Assembly: GCA_026874595.1 (NCBI GenBank)
Contig: CM049309.1
Coordinates: 10,937,076 to 11,001,075, forward strand
Length of the DNA stretch: 64,000 bases
From: Sipunculus nudus
Taxonomy: Eukaryota > Annelida > Sipuncula > Golfingiida > Sipunculidae
Direction: 5' to 3'
Shown here: one piece after another, positions 13,391 through 26,559 of the stretch
Numbering within the stretch: position 1 is the stretch's first letter
How the letters are laid out: the number at the start of each line of letters is the position of its first letter
Position numbers and translations under genes: made by a program
Notes under the pieces: generated by a model
Seen by the model: the letters and a program-made list of their open reading frames with translations, nothing else
What the model was told of the DNA's origin: nothing
Databases searched by the model: none

Positions 13391-15299
13391 TAAAGAGATG
13401 TCATGTAGCAGTGTTTATGTTCATGTTTGATTACATGCCTGACACACTTGCACATTTGTCTTAGTGACTTTTGGTGAAAACCGTGTACCTTGCATGCAGG
13501 AGATGCATAAAAAGCTTCTCTGGTTATGTGTGTACCTTGACACTTGATATTTCGAACACTGATTCAGAGAAATGCACATGACTTAATGATGGCAAAACAT
13601 GATGACAGAAATTTTCCAATAAATGTCCCACACAGCCCTCAGGCAAGGTCATCCAGTGCAGTTTTCCATAGAACTTCTCTAGCTAATGAGACAAAAAAAC
13701 CCTTTTCATAAGAAAATCAAAGCAGTTACAAAATGAATTATTCTGTAAAATCCTGTATTTGGCTGACTGTTTGAGAGAGTTAAAATTTCGGGATCTCTGT
13801 AAAAAATGATATTATCATGAAATGAAAACACTCATGAAGACAACGCCTCATCTCACAGTTGAACAGTCATTGGCATATCATGTATGTTTTCCTTCTTTCT
13901 CACATACAAAAGACTGATTTTATTAATAATAATGGATCTTTTATGACAGCTGAAAATCAATGATTGATGCTATGTATAACATCAGATTAAAAAATATCTG
14001 AGTACATATTAATTACTTAAAAATAATGCATACAGTGTACACCTTGTAAAGGTACACTGGTAAGATCGTGAAATTAGAACCCTTGCAAAACACTTTAAAA
14101 CTAGTGAAAACTGAAACCCTGTGAATATGAAAACCAATCACAGTATGCATTGCACCATAACAAGGCGTGAAACAGACCAGAAATACAGGCATACATTCAT
14201 ATAGCTTGACAAAGACCTCCCTTTGCTGTTGATTTTCTCATGCTTTATCCTACTCTCTACCAATCAGTTTTAAAAGTGAGTCAATGAGATTATTTCACAT
14301 CATGTTTTAATGCAAAACACATGTAAATAGTATTTTTCAGGTAAATTTGCATTATTGCAGCTTTTTTTTAAACACTGACAATTTCTGTACATTCATATTA
14401 TAATAAATATTAAATAATAATAAATATAAATATAAATATTAAATAAATATAAAAGCGTTATAAGCATGAACTGAGGCTTTTAATACATAAACATAGTTTA
14501 CCGTGCAATTTCAACTGATAAATTGACACAATTGAGTCAAGCAGTATTTTTTTTTAATTGCCAACAATACCTCCCCTGGACTAATTTAACTGAAATTAAA
14601 TCAGATTGTCAACCACTCTACCCTACAAGGGCAATTAAACACTAACTTGAACAAGTCAAAACCATATCACTTTTGCACGGATACAGATTTGACAACTGTA
14701 AATTGTAACTGACAGCTTATCGCTTGTGCAAAATCATAAGTTAGTGCAAATTAGAGTTTCAACCAGTGCACCGAACCCTGATTGTCACTGATACACAAAT
14801 TTCCACAAACGGTACTGTTTAACACTATACTTGACAGGTGGACTAAGTCTGAAATAGTGACCCAAGTATCTATTAATCAATTATTTATACCAATAAGAGG
14901 TAGTTTACTGATGATAATGAATGAACATGACAAGAAGCCACATTACCTAGAAAAAATATTCCAATCCTGAACTTATAGCAGCAAAAAGTGTTATCAACCT
15001 TAACCTAGATCTTTCAGCATGACCTTTAATATCTGTTGTGTTATTCAAACTGAATAATTGTCCCACGTTGATATATAAACAGGAGAGGTTTGAAAGCTAC
15101 ATGTATACTGCCTTACACAGCAGATATGAAAATACAGAAGTCACAAAAAAATGATTGATTGATAACTGATCATTTTTCATTATTTTACCTTTTCATAATC
15201 GAAAATAATTTTACAACCAATTCCTTCCACTAACTAGTATGGAAGTATAGTATCTGAGAATGAGACTGGAGCTCCAAAAATCAGCTGGGAAATGCCCTA

Positions 15300-18200
15300 T
15301 GTCAAGGCCCAGATTAGAATCTTGCCCAATTTAAAACTGGGCCAGCCCAGATCAAAATTTTGGTTTGGACCGGCCCAGATCAAAATTCTAATCTGGGCCA
15401 GACCAGTTTTAAACTGGGCCAGCCTAGATTAAAATTTTGATCTGGGCCGGTCCAGATTAAAATCCTGTGGTGAAGCCTTCAGGATTTATATCTGGTCTGG
15501 ACTGATTTTAAACTTGGCTGGCCCAGATCAAAATTTTGATCTGGGCTGGTTAAGTTTATTATCATGTGTGGACTGATTTTAAACTGGGCTGGCCCCGATC
15601 AAAATTTTAATCTGGGCTAGTCAAGATTGCAATCCTCTTGTGGACTGATTTTAAACTGGGCCTAACCAGATCAGAATCCTAATCTAATCTTAGGCTAGCT
15701 TGATTTTTTTCATCTTTAATCAGATAATAAGGTTAATATTTATTCCTGATACACCATTTTGAAGGGCACAAAACACATAATGAACAAGATCATTTAAAAT
15801 ATATTAGTGAGGAAACAGCTAATGAACAAATAAGATGTGCTTCTTTGGTTTCATCTATTCTTGAAGCATACAAGTTCACATTTGAACTTCACCTAAACCA
15901 ACTACCATAATTAATCACAGTTTAGAAAATGTGTCTGTTCTGAGACATCTACCTCACTTAATATCAAAATTTCCAACTTAACTGAGATAATTTCTGTTCT
16001 AAATATCAAAATTTTACGTGTAATATTAAATATATACATGCATTATTTAATACCAGCTTTACCCATTTATAAGTGAACAAAAGTAATTTATCAATCTTGA
16101 TGCTCATTTAGGTGAGCAGCATGACATTGTGCCCCAACATGGGGCTAGGGAGAGGTTTGTGATACCATTTCTGTAAATTTTAATAGCAGAAAATCCACAG
16201 CTGAGAAAATGATATGATTGTTGTCATTTGTCAGTCTCAAAAATGGAGGTGAACATGAGTGAAAACTGGAATTTAGAATTTTAATTCAGAGGGTGATAAA
16301 CATGGTGGAGTTTTCACTTTGGAGTTAATAACTTAAAAAAAAGCTAATCTATTAACTGATAACTAATGTAAATTGAAGATAGTTAAAAGCTGCAATACAA
16401 TATCCTCTACCTTCAATAGTTAAAATGCTGAGTTGGTGAATATTGTTCCCACTGTTCTATCTAAATAGATGTTTCAGGCCCTTCATTCCTTAATATGTAG
16501 TAAGTTATAAGTTCTAGGTCCAATGTTAAAAAAAACCCCAACTTATGATAAATGATAAACTAGAATACGGGTAGTCGACAAGCGACTACGTGTATCCGCC
16601 TGAATCAGAGTGGAACGGGTGAAGTGAGGCATGGATTGAGTGGCAAGGGGAAATAGAGTGAAGTGTTGCATATTAGCATGGATGTCTGCAGCCAAATGGT
16701 GTATGTAGGTTGCGCCACCTACCACAAAATCCAGAAAGCCGTCCAAGTTGTATACATATGCAAAATTTGAGGCAGATAAGTCAAACCACTATATGTTTAT
16801 GAGTGATTTAAGCCCGTGGCAGACAAACAGATGGACGCTATGCAAAAATGGTTGAAGGTGGCGCCACCAGTTTTGCGTATGATAAAGAGCTATGTGAGAA
16901 CTATACACATGCAAAACTTTGGCCCAATCGGTCAAACGGTTCCCAAGATATGAGCTTGGATGTCTGCTGCATAAACTAGAATGCAGGTGGCACCACCTGT
17001 CATAAAATCAAGAGAGCTGTCGGGGATGTATAAACCTGCTAAATTTTAGGCAGATATGTCAAACCACTGCCGAGATAAGAGTGATTTTATCCAATGGCAG
17101 ACAAACAGACGGGAGCTGTGCAAAAATGGCTGCAGGTGGCGCCACCAGTTTTGCGTATGATAAAGAGCTATGTGAGATCTATACACATGCAAAATTTTGG
17201 CCCAATTGGTCAAACGGTTCCCGAGATATGAGCTTGGAAGTCTGCAGCGTAAACGTGAATGTAGGTGGCGCCACCTGTCATAAAATCAGAAAAGCTATCC
17301 AGGATGTATACGCATGCCCAATTTCAGGTGAATTAGTCAAATCACTGCAGAGATATGAGTGATTTTAACCCAAGGCAGACGAACAGATGGACACTGTGCA
17401 AACATGGTTGCAGGTGGTGCCACCATTTTTTGTGTATGTTATAAAGCTCTCCAAGGGCTACATTTGTGCAAAAAAATTTTCCTGATCCGTCAAACGGTTC
17501 CCGAGATATGTGGGTTTATGTGTGGAAACAGACGCACAAACGGACTCAGAGCGCAAAGGAAAGGTCAGAGGTCAAAACAAAATCGGGGCACAGCAGTTCA
17601 CATGTGACCCGAACATAATCCCGGGTTTCGTTAAATTCCGCCCAGCGGTTACGGAGGAGTTCTCCGGACACCTACGCGGCGGCCGCGGCGGCGTGCAGCT
17701 GAAAACATAGTATCCGTAAAACTCTGTTTTGGAGGATACAATAAATTACACAAATAAAGTTTTGAAAATTTACAGGTATTGGATCACAAGCTTAATATTG
17801 AGTAACATATATTTTAATTATTATTGATTAAATTTTGTTTTAGTGTTGTTGAATTAATGCACATGTTCCGCAAGCTATATTTGTAGTTTTTAGCTGTAAA
17901 ATACCAATGTTTAACATGATTATCTATAATTATATATTAGACATTTCACGTAAGAGGTGAAATTATAAAATAAATATGACAGGATCCAACAAATGATATT
18001 TTCATAGAATATGAAATAAATTCATTAAATATTAATTATTATTGACTTACAGTCTTACAATGTTTTACAAATTCTTTGAATTAATGAAAGGCCAGCTAGT
18101 TAAATATAGTGTAATTGAAGCCAGCCTAGGAGTAGATTAGGATTCTGATCTGGGCTGGTCCAGTTTAAAATCAGTCCACCACAGGATTGTTAACTTGACC

Positions 18201-18448
18201 AGCCAAGATCAAAATTTTGATCTGGGCCAGCCAAGTTTCAAATCAGTCCAGACCAGATATAAATCCTGAAGGCTTCACCACAGGATTTTAATCTGGACCG
18301 GCCCAGATCAAAATTTTAATCTGGGCTGGCCCAGTTTAAAACTGGTCTGGCCCAGATTAGAATTTTGATCTGGGCCGGTCAAAATCAAAATTTTGATCTG
18401 GGCTGGCCCAGTTTTAAATTGGGCCAGATTCTAATCTGGGCCTCGACA
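15300..18448. mobile_element. Foldback transposon with long TIRs and GCCCTA target duplication
   Basis: The element starts TGTCAAGGCCCAGATT and ends with the inverse AATCTGGGCCTCGACA. The inverted repeats extend about 350-390 bases (15300-15690 and 18118-18448) and are themselves built of repeated short phrases such as 'ctgggccagcccagatc' in alternating orientation. Both sides carry a perfect 6-bp direct repeat GCCCTA (15294-15299 and 18449-18454), so the borders are well defined. The 3.1-kb interior holds the 277-bp tandem repeats and no intact transposase. I cannot assign the superfamily. Confidence 0.85.
16690..17570 (+). repeat. 277-bp tandem repeat inside the foldback element
   Basis: About three diverged units with a period of 277-278 bases. 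The phrase 'ggcagacaaacagatgga' and variants begin near 16817, 17095 and 17372, each followed by 'gcaggtggcgccacc' and 'tcaaacggttcccgagat'. The open frames at 17081-17362 and 17359-17607 simply read across the repeat and end at different points, so I do not treat them as genes. Confidence 0.8.
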
Positions 18449-19462
18449 GCCCTACATTCCAGAAATGAGTTATTATATACCTGAATAACACACCTGTGAT
18501 TGTTATCTTTTGAAATTTGTCCATGGCACCTGATTTTATCAGCCAGGAACTGCTCTGAACTTGGGACTTCTGTACCACTGGCAAGCATTCCAGGAACTCA
18601 TTGATAAACATACATAATGAATTACAGTGTGCGCTGTTGTATGTGCAAAAGGTGTAACTGCTTTAACCACAAATGTACCATTGCTGACCGACTGTAATGC
18701 ACTCCTACAACAGGTGCTCACTAGTACAAACAGTCTTTCATAATCATATATTTCCAATCAAATAACCAAAATAAGCAGCTCAATGAAATTGTCATGAAAA
18801 TCTGATCATAAAAAATGTTAAAACTATTCCAAAATATTTCACACATAATTGCTGGTGGGCATCACAGAGGGCAGCTTATGATGCAAGATCTCCAATCTAG
18901 AAGGAAGAAACTCTTTCTGCAAATGATATTGGTGTTATTTTAACTGGAGTAATGATCATTGTACCTGCTGGCAACCTATATATTCCTTGAAATTTCTTTT
19001 AATTTACAACTTCCACAACTTCAATAATACAGAGCATGAAATATCTGTAGACATAATTCAATGAAAGACAATGAAACTGAAAGAAACAAATCCTTTGACC
19101 ATCCAGTATGCATTATATATGTACGAGATCAAATGTCTCCTACACTGAATAACACTTAATATAGCAAGCCATAATCACTGATGATAATTTTTTTTTTAAT
19201 ACACATGCACTCCACTATATTATTCAATCACACAGGTGACCTGAATTTAACTCATCATGGAAAGTCCACAGAAGCCATAATAACCCAGACCGTCAGCAAG
19301 CGATACAAACTGATAAACTGTTTTCATATCATCTACATTCCTACAATATTAATACAATTATGGAGTCAACAAAAATATCACCACTGACTATATTATGGCA
19401 TAGTAATCACACTAACGTAGGTCCAGGATGAGTAACTGTTTTGTGGTTATACAGATGCCTCA

Positions 19463-19476
19463 TGCCCCCCCCCCCC
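19463..19476 (+). repeat. Poly-C run
   Basis: A run of about fourteen consecutive cytosines in intron 1. Confidence 0.8.
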
Positions 19477-20814
19477 TCCAGCAATGATTGTGGTTACTGC
19501 AGACAAACCCTGCTGCTGCTGCAGCTAGGCCCATGATAAGAACTGCTGCTGGCCTAGATAAGGCTTGACCTAAATCCACTGGCAAAGAACAGGAGAAAAC
19601 GCAAGTAAAGTGAATTTTCCTAGAACACTCCCTGCTGGTGCACAGTAAAGACAAATATTACCGATGCAAAACGCACACTCCAGGTTCTCGTTGGCATTAT
19701 TGCTGATTTATGATGCCTGTGGCTCTGTAAGCAAATAACTGATAAAGAAATTTTTTTTTAAAATCTTGTATTCACATTAGCTGATATAAAAACAGGAATT
19801 TGGTGTTAGAATATTCTAGAGACATGAGAATGCTAAGTTCCACATGTAAAATGTTTACACAGGCCTGGAATTATCATTCTTGTTTGTTTGGTGTCTTAAT
19901 TCTGTTAAAAAAGTTTCCACAATTATTTATTTCTTTAAGAAATCAGCATTTTTTTTACTTATGTATACCCAGAAGCAAAAAATCTTCAAAGAGCTGGTAA
20001 ACTGTGGTCCAGTAAATTCCGGAGACACTAAAGATTTTCACTGGCTGCAAGAAAATGTTTCCCAAAATGTATCAGATATCAATTTCTGCATCTTTATTTC
20101 ATAACTGATATTATACTCTCTATGTTCAGGAAATCTAAATATAATTAAATTTTTGTGATACACCACATAAAGTTTTAAAAAAATCAGTCCAGTGGTCTCG
20201 AAGGAGTTCTAAGGATACGACTGCAGCAGCACAGGCAGAACCTGGTCAAAAACAAAATATCCACAAAACTTTGGACTGGCGGATACAATAAGCTACACCC
20301 TACAAATTCTCCCATAATCTAAGAAATAGAAGAATCCAAAGACAAATATTAGTTCTGAGTTGTGAGAGGCAAAAATTTTATTTTTTTGGGGTCAAAATAA
20401 TGATATGTCCAGTATATTTACAATTAAAATTTGCTTGTCCAAAACATGAATTACCTAAATTCCTGACAGGATGAAAATGATATGTCCAATTTTTATAATT
20501 AATTTGTAGAAGGAAACACACAAATTCTGATTTGTACTAAGCAGAATGGCAGAGCTTATCAGTTCAAGCACACTTCTTCAGAAATTCATACACTTCCTGG
20601 TGAGGTTACTGGAAACTTCTTACGATCAGCTGTCTATATAGAACTCAATGGTATTTGAAATATTTAAGGATATACATCAATCACTGACATTGTTTATAAG
20701 TTTCAGGAAGAAATACCACACTGTGCAGGAAACCAAAACAATGCCAGTCAAATCGATGAGCAACTATGGCAGGCATACAGCCAACTGACATGAAGCAGTA
20801 AGAGGTCAGAGGTC

Positions 20815-21220
20815 AATGTAGAAAGAGTTCAGAGACTGCTGAAAGAGATCACAGTATGTAAAAAGAGCTCAGATCTGAGACTGTAGAATGAGCTAAGAGA
20901 CTGTAGAACAAGCTCAGAATGATTGTAGAAAGAGCTAACAGAGACTGCAGAAATAGCTCAGACAGACTCTGTAGTTAGAGCTCAGACTCTGTAGATACAG
21001 CTCAGAAACACTTTAGAAAGAACCTAGAGAGACAAATGAACCAGCTTAGAGAGACTGTATATCCAAGCTCAGAGAGACTGTAGAAAGAGCTCAGAAAGAC
21101 TGTAGAAAGAGCTTACAGAGACTGTAGAAAGAGCTCAGAGAGACTTTAGAAAGAGCTTACAGACTGTAGAAACCTTAAGACTGTAAAAGGAGCTCAGAGA
21201 GACTGAAGAAAGAGAGACTA
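20815..21220 (+). repeat. 22-bp minisatellite
   Basis: About 18 diverged copies of a unit close to 'gactgtagaaagagctcag' followed by 'aga'. The best-preserved units lie at about 21050-21215 and the edges are more degenerate. It is not open over any useful length. Confidence 0.85.
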
Positions 21221-23084
21221 AATAGAAAAAGCTTATATTTATTCCATCTTTGACCCCTTAACCTAAGGAAAGGATTTTATATAGAGTACTGTTGCTCAAA
21301 ATACTGATATCATCTCTGTTTGCATCAACTGAAAATTTCATGTAACATGGATTTAACATAATCTTTTGTAGTGTTAACAAAATATGAGAAACATTTTTCG
21401 CCCTGCAAGTATTAACAGCTACTGGTTTATCAAAGACATTTTTGTAGAAATGTGCACTTCTCCAACCTGCATTAGAGAGATCCATGCACTACTAAAAAGG
21501 GGATTTTTTTTCTTTACTTTGGGTATTGTATTTTATAGTACTGTATGATACTGATATCTTTATCACATTTAACTGCATTCAGTCATTAAATTGAGTCCAA
21601 AGCACTACTGTATATCAATAAAGGTCAACTTACATCTAACATTATATGCCAGTGTGTAATAAAGGCTTTTAATGCATGAGAATACACAATTTTACTTGGT
21701 ATATACATAAATGCTTCAGGACTTTATAAATTGTCACCACTCGGAAAAAAATCTTTTACTACAATCTGAGAAACAAAATTTTATGATTGTTTGCAAAAAT
21801 CAAATTGAGAACAAAACGATAAGGTAGTAATTGATAATCTTCACCAATTAACTGATAACTAATTGGTAATAAAATTTTACTCAGAAAATAATTGAAAGAT
21901 TAACACTGAATCTTGAGAATGGACTCAAAAATAACTTGCTCAATACTTGAGTCATTTACTGAAACTCATCCCCAGAGGGTGAAATGAGTCCAGTTCTTAT
22001 TACAAAATCACATACCCAATATACAAACAGAGCAGGACAATCAATCTGGTGCATCTGTTAACCTAACAAAGTTGAACACCAGTTCTAGGAAAGGTACCTA
22101 TCCTGAGAACAAGCCACATTAATTTTTCAGAGAAGCCTAATTTTTTATTAGTCAGCTTGGATGTGTCAGGACTTTTTTTCCTGCCAGTGTAGTTTGTACT
22201 ATCAACAATGAGGTCTTGTGTGAGAGGCCTTTTATTGGATAGCAGCTGCGACATTAATTCCGCACTATGGTTGCCATGGCAGCAGAGGTACACATCCACA
22301 TCATCCTTACTAACACAAACAGATACCACAGACTAAAGATGTAAAAACGGGAGAGCTAGAACTGGGCCTTCAGATACAGAATCAATGGAAATTACTTGCC
22401 CTTGGTGCTCCCAACATCATACCTAAACTGCTCTTTAATTACAATACTACCAAAGACAAACTGTTTCTGTAAACATGAATTTAACAGCCACTTGGTAGGA
22501 TTAATGATTTTCAAGATGATACAGCCATGGCTGGGGTGGCCAAAAACAGGCCTGACTGAAGTTCCATAGATAAAATACCTGAAATCCTTAATTTAATAAA
22601 TGCCCAAACAGTGACCCTTAGAATAAATTCAAACATATATGAAGACAAAAATACAACTGTACTTGACATAAAAAGAAGAGATATCAACTCTGGCATCACA
22701 CATATGATATATTCAGCTGTTTCAAAGGGACATAATGTGTTACATAAATCAATAGCAGTAAATCCCTCTTTCAGCTCTGTTTGCTTACAGATTGGTGTGC
22801 CAGGCTGGTGCTCCACAGAAATGGACTTTGACCCAGAAGCATGAGTCAGCCACCACCTTGTATCCATGTCTTTAAACTGCAGTCTTCATAAAGCTGTGAG
22901 CCAATTACATCTGACAATATTACAGCCACACACACAGATCACAGGGAGAGTCCATAGAGTCTGGTATCCCCTTCTTTTCAGCTGCTTTTTAATGGAATTA
23001 TTATATCTTTTTACAGTCTAGATCCCCCTCCCCTTTTCAGAACCTAAGGGATAATTTAAATTTTTTTACATTAGTCTTTTTGCA

Positions 23085-23300
23085 CCCCCCCCCCCCCCAA
23101 TTACTTCAAACTATCATTCCCCAGGACCCAAAGATATGTGTAATTAAGGATGAGCCCCCATATGTTATTAAAACATTTTTGCACAGGGGAAAACATGGGC
23201 CGATCCTGGGTTCGAACCCATGTCAGAGGAGAACATGTCTGGTGTTCCAACCGCTTTGCCAGAAAAGCAAGCTTAACTAGCAAGACATATCAGTCCATAT
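23085..23300 (-). mobile_element. LTR-retroelement 5' end with tRNA-like A/B boxes
   Basis: Read on the minus strand, this contains an A-box-like TGGCAAAGCGGTTGG, a perfect B box GGTTCGAACCC about 30 bases later, then 'taataaca' and the primer-binding-site-like TATGGGGGCTCATCC. The order and spacing are the same as in the better copy at 48861-49037. It ends downstream in a poly-C run (poly-G on this strand). Only an LTR-plus-leader fragment remains, with no gag or pol. Confidence 0.65.
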
Positions 23301-24333
23301 TTACCAGCACCCTATAAAAACAGTTACATTGTTTAATACAGTAGAGTGGAACCTTTGTCAAAGACCACCATTCTTATAAGACCACCTGTCTATTAAGACC
23401 ACCCTTGGGTGAACCAAAAGCATTCACACTGATTATAAAATGACCTTTCTAGTACGACTTCCTGTAAATTAAGACGTGAGAATCTCTCAGATTCCAGAAC
23501 TCAGAAGTCCAACACCTTGAAATAACCTCTAGCAACATCCTACCCCCCTTTTGGTTTACTTTTAATCATTAATCACACCTATTTATTAATGCTGGACATG
23601 CTAAATTTATCTTTACATAATCTGAGAAACACAGTTATGATTGAAACCTTGATATTTCAAAGTGGTGGAACCAGTACAAGCTTCCAAAAGTTATGTTTTA
23701 CCAATTAAGTTAAACATTTCTGGAGCAAAAATCAGATTTTCAATATATGTGCCAGTGTATTTCAATAAGTGGTAGGAATCAGCTATAAAACCACCGCAGG
23801 TGCCATGGTACCCCCAGACAATTAACCCCCCACCCTCCCCCTAGACTCAAAGAATAGGATCCCATCTTGAATTCAGATGCAGAGACTGACACTTGGCAAG
23901 CCACCATGGTTTCTTTTCAAATTTGACCTAGCCGCTGATAAGATGCATCAAACTTGTGGGTTTGGTGACTGTACCTCAAATTCTTACAAAATTTTTCCGT
24001 TTAAACATCATTTTAACAAGAAAACAACAAAAGGTGGCACCACCTGTCTTCTGCAGAAAGCAATGTTATCAAAGATCTTATGTCAATTTGATTTTTGGAC
24101 CAATCCATGCATCCCTCAGTGAGATATTAAAGAAAATGCATCAAGGTCATCTTTATATCTATATATCAATTAAATAAATTAAGAAAGAAAACGACCAATT
24201 GTCGATACAATCGATTAATTGGCACATCACTAATGTCAAGGATGATAAGTGCTGTATCAGTTTGTATGAACAGTGGACTGATATGCAATGGCAGCCACTC
24301 GACTGAAAATACCAGATGACAATATTTATGTTG

Positions 24334-24549
24334 AGGGAAGAAATTCCCATTCTTCCCGGGAAAATGAGAATCATTTCATAATATGATTTGATTCTCATTT
24401 TTCTTGGGAAGAATGAGAATTCTGATTTTTCCCGGGAAGAATGTGAATCCCTTCATACCATCTCTGGATTCTCATTTTACCTAGGAAAAATCAGAATTCT
24501 GATTTTTCCCGGGAGGATTCCCGATCTTCCTAGATTCTCATTCTTCCCT
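24334..24549. repeat. Palindromic TTCCCGGGAA / GATTCTCATT cluster
   Basis: About 215 bases are made of the words 'ttcccgggaa', 'gaatgagaatc' and 'gattctcattttt' in both orientations, starting with 'gggaagaaattccc' and ending 'gattctcattcttccc'. The whole can fold into long hairpins. It could be a small foldback element, but no target duplication was found. Confidence 0.65.
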
Positions 24550-26559
24550 TGGCATATATAAATGTTTACAAACACAAGGACTTGACACAATACACCACAG
24601 AGAGCACTGGGCACAACATGTCAAGTACATATATCATATTTTCCAAGTACAAGTAGCAGAGCTACACTTACTAACACTGATGAAAGTAACGGTATAGCAA
24701 GTGCCTGTGGTAAGAATATCATGATAATTGCTTATAATTCTAATATTTATTAGTTGTCATTAACCCTGAATGAAGTGAGATTTATTGTTTTCACTTGATT
24801 TCATTGTTTGTGTGTGTCTAAAAGATATTTGAAGAATAGTATCACCAATGTTATTGAAAAATATCATATATGTTGGTTTTGTGAAAATCTCCATGAAGTT
24901 GAATTCTGGTGTAAATCCAAGCATATATAACCCGGTAATGAGTTGTTTATGGGGTTTACAGCACATTTGTTTACATCGGGATGTAGCATCACGGAGCATG
25001 TTATGATATGGCCATCTGTGGTGTGTAAGGAATGACATCACAGAAGACAATGACATCACTGCATGTGTATGTGCCATTTCTCGATATGTGTCAGTAAATC
25101 AATATACATGGTTGTGGTCTGTTGTGTTTAAAGTCTTAAGTCAAGGACAGTAATACCATGATGTCAAGGGGCATTTTTTCAATTAAAAAGTTCTCAGTAA
25201 TAACACAGGTTTAACTAGGATATATGTCTCCCAACTACTGGGCATCCATAAACATAAGGGGTGTCAAAGGTGTGTCACATTTGAAGAAAAAATCCTCAGT
25301 ACTTTCAAAGTTATGGGGGTCACATTAATCCTAAAATTGCATAAATCTAACCTTGAAGACTAAGGTCAAGGGATTTCAAACTCCTCTGAGATTTTGGGAT
25401 GAGCAATGGGTGTTTCAAATTTTGGAGGAAAATATGCAGCTCATTAAAAGTTATTTCGTTTTTAAGACATCCTACAGACAACAACAACAGCACTAAAAAC
25501 ATAATGTCTCCCCTGGAGGGAGGGGGCATAATTAACATTCCAGGGCACCAACTTTGAACTCAGGGTTTGCATCCCCATTTCAGATGCTTTTTAGTATTAT
25601 AATATTTATTTTTATTTTACACATTATTGGCTTCAATGTCTTTTAATATTTAAATATCATTTTTAGAACATGGCAATCAAAATATGATGTGCTTAGCTTA
25701 ATGTTTGTCAGATTAAATATTTTGCCATTTTTCTATGTTTTTGTGTTTACTGTTGCGATCATTTCCTCTTATTCACCATACAGTAACCTGCACATGCAGA
25801 GTATACCCTTTACTGCAGGCAGCTAACTGATTTGCATAAAATTCTTAACAAAATGACCTAGAGACTCAATGGGAGCATAAAACTTGTTGAAAACTGAAAA
25901 TCCTTGTTTGTTATGGCAGATAAGGTCTGATATTATTTACAAATCTCTGATCTGTTGGGCCATGTACTTGTAGAACTTTTATTTTTACCTATGGTATCCA
26001 ATAGGGGTAAGCCAATAATCAACTACATAGATAATTGGATGTTTTCTTCCATAATCACTAAATTGGTGTCTAATAGATTTCAGACAATTATATGTGGACA
26101 TGAAAAGAAGTCATAATGACATCACAGCCATATCCAGAAATAGTCTGATCATGTCAGACTCAGAGATGTAAGAACGACGGGACACACAGAGCGAACAGCA
26201 CTGAAACTAAACTTATGCAACAAACAGGTGTCAACAATGAGGCAGTTACCTTGACCTTTCAGCTTGATGTACAAGTCAAAAATGGTCTTACTCAGTCAAT
26301 GTTTTAGTCATAATTCTTATCAGCAGATTTCATTGTAATATAGAAGGAACATAAAATAATCAATTAATAATAGATAATCAGTCATTTTTTACTTTCCATC
26401 ACTGAACATGATTTTATGAAAAATTTCTGCCACAAGACTACACCTTTTGACTTTGTGGTAATGTTCTATTTATGAGGTTATAAACAACTTTGATACACTG
26501 GTGCAGAGGTGAGCGGGTTGTGAGACAGGGGAAATGTGAGTTTCAAGTCATATAAACAA

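Noticed and set aside
17081-17607. Overlapping open frames in the 277-bp tandem repeat
   Set aside because: The frames shift between repeat units and the third unit breaks them. The repeat period of 277 is not divisible by three.
22511-22867. 118-codon open frame, minus strand
   Set aside because: No recognisable similarity, no splice or promoter context, and the opposite strand is also open. It is likely chance in intron 1.
23877-24177. Possible zinc-finger (THAP-like) frame with Cys and His residues
   Set aside because: The spacing of cysteines and histidines does not fit the motif, and two overlapping frames share the region.
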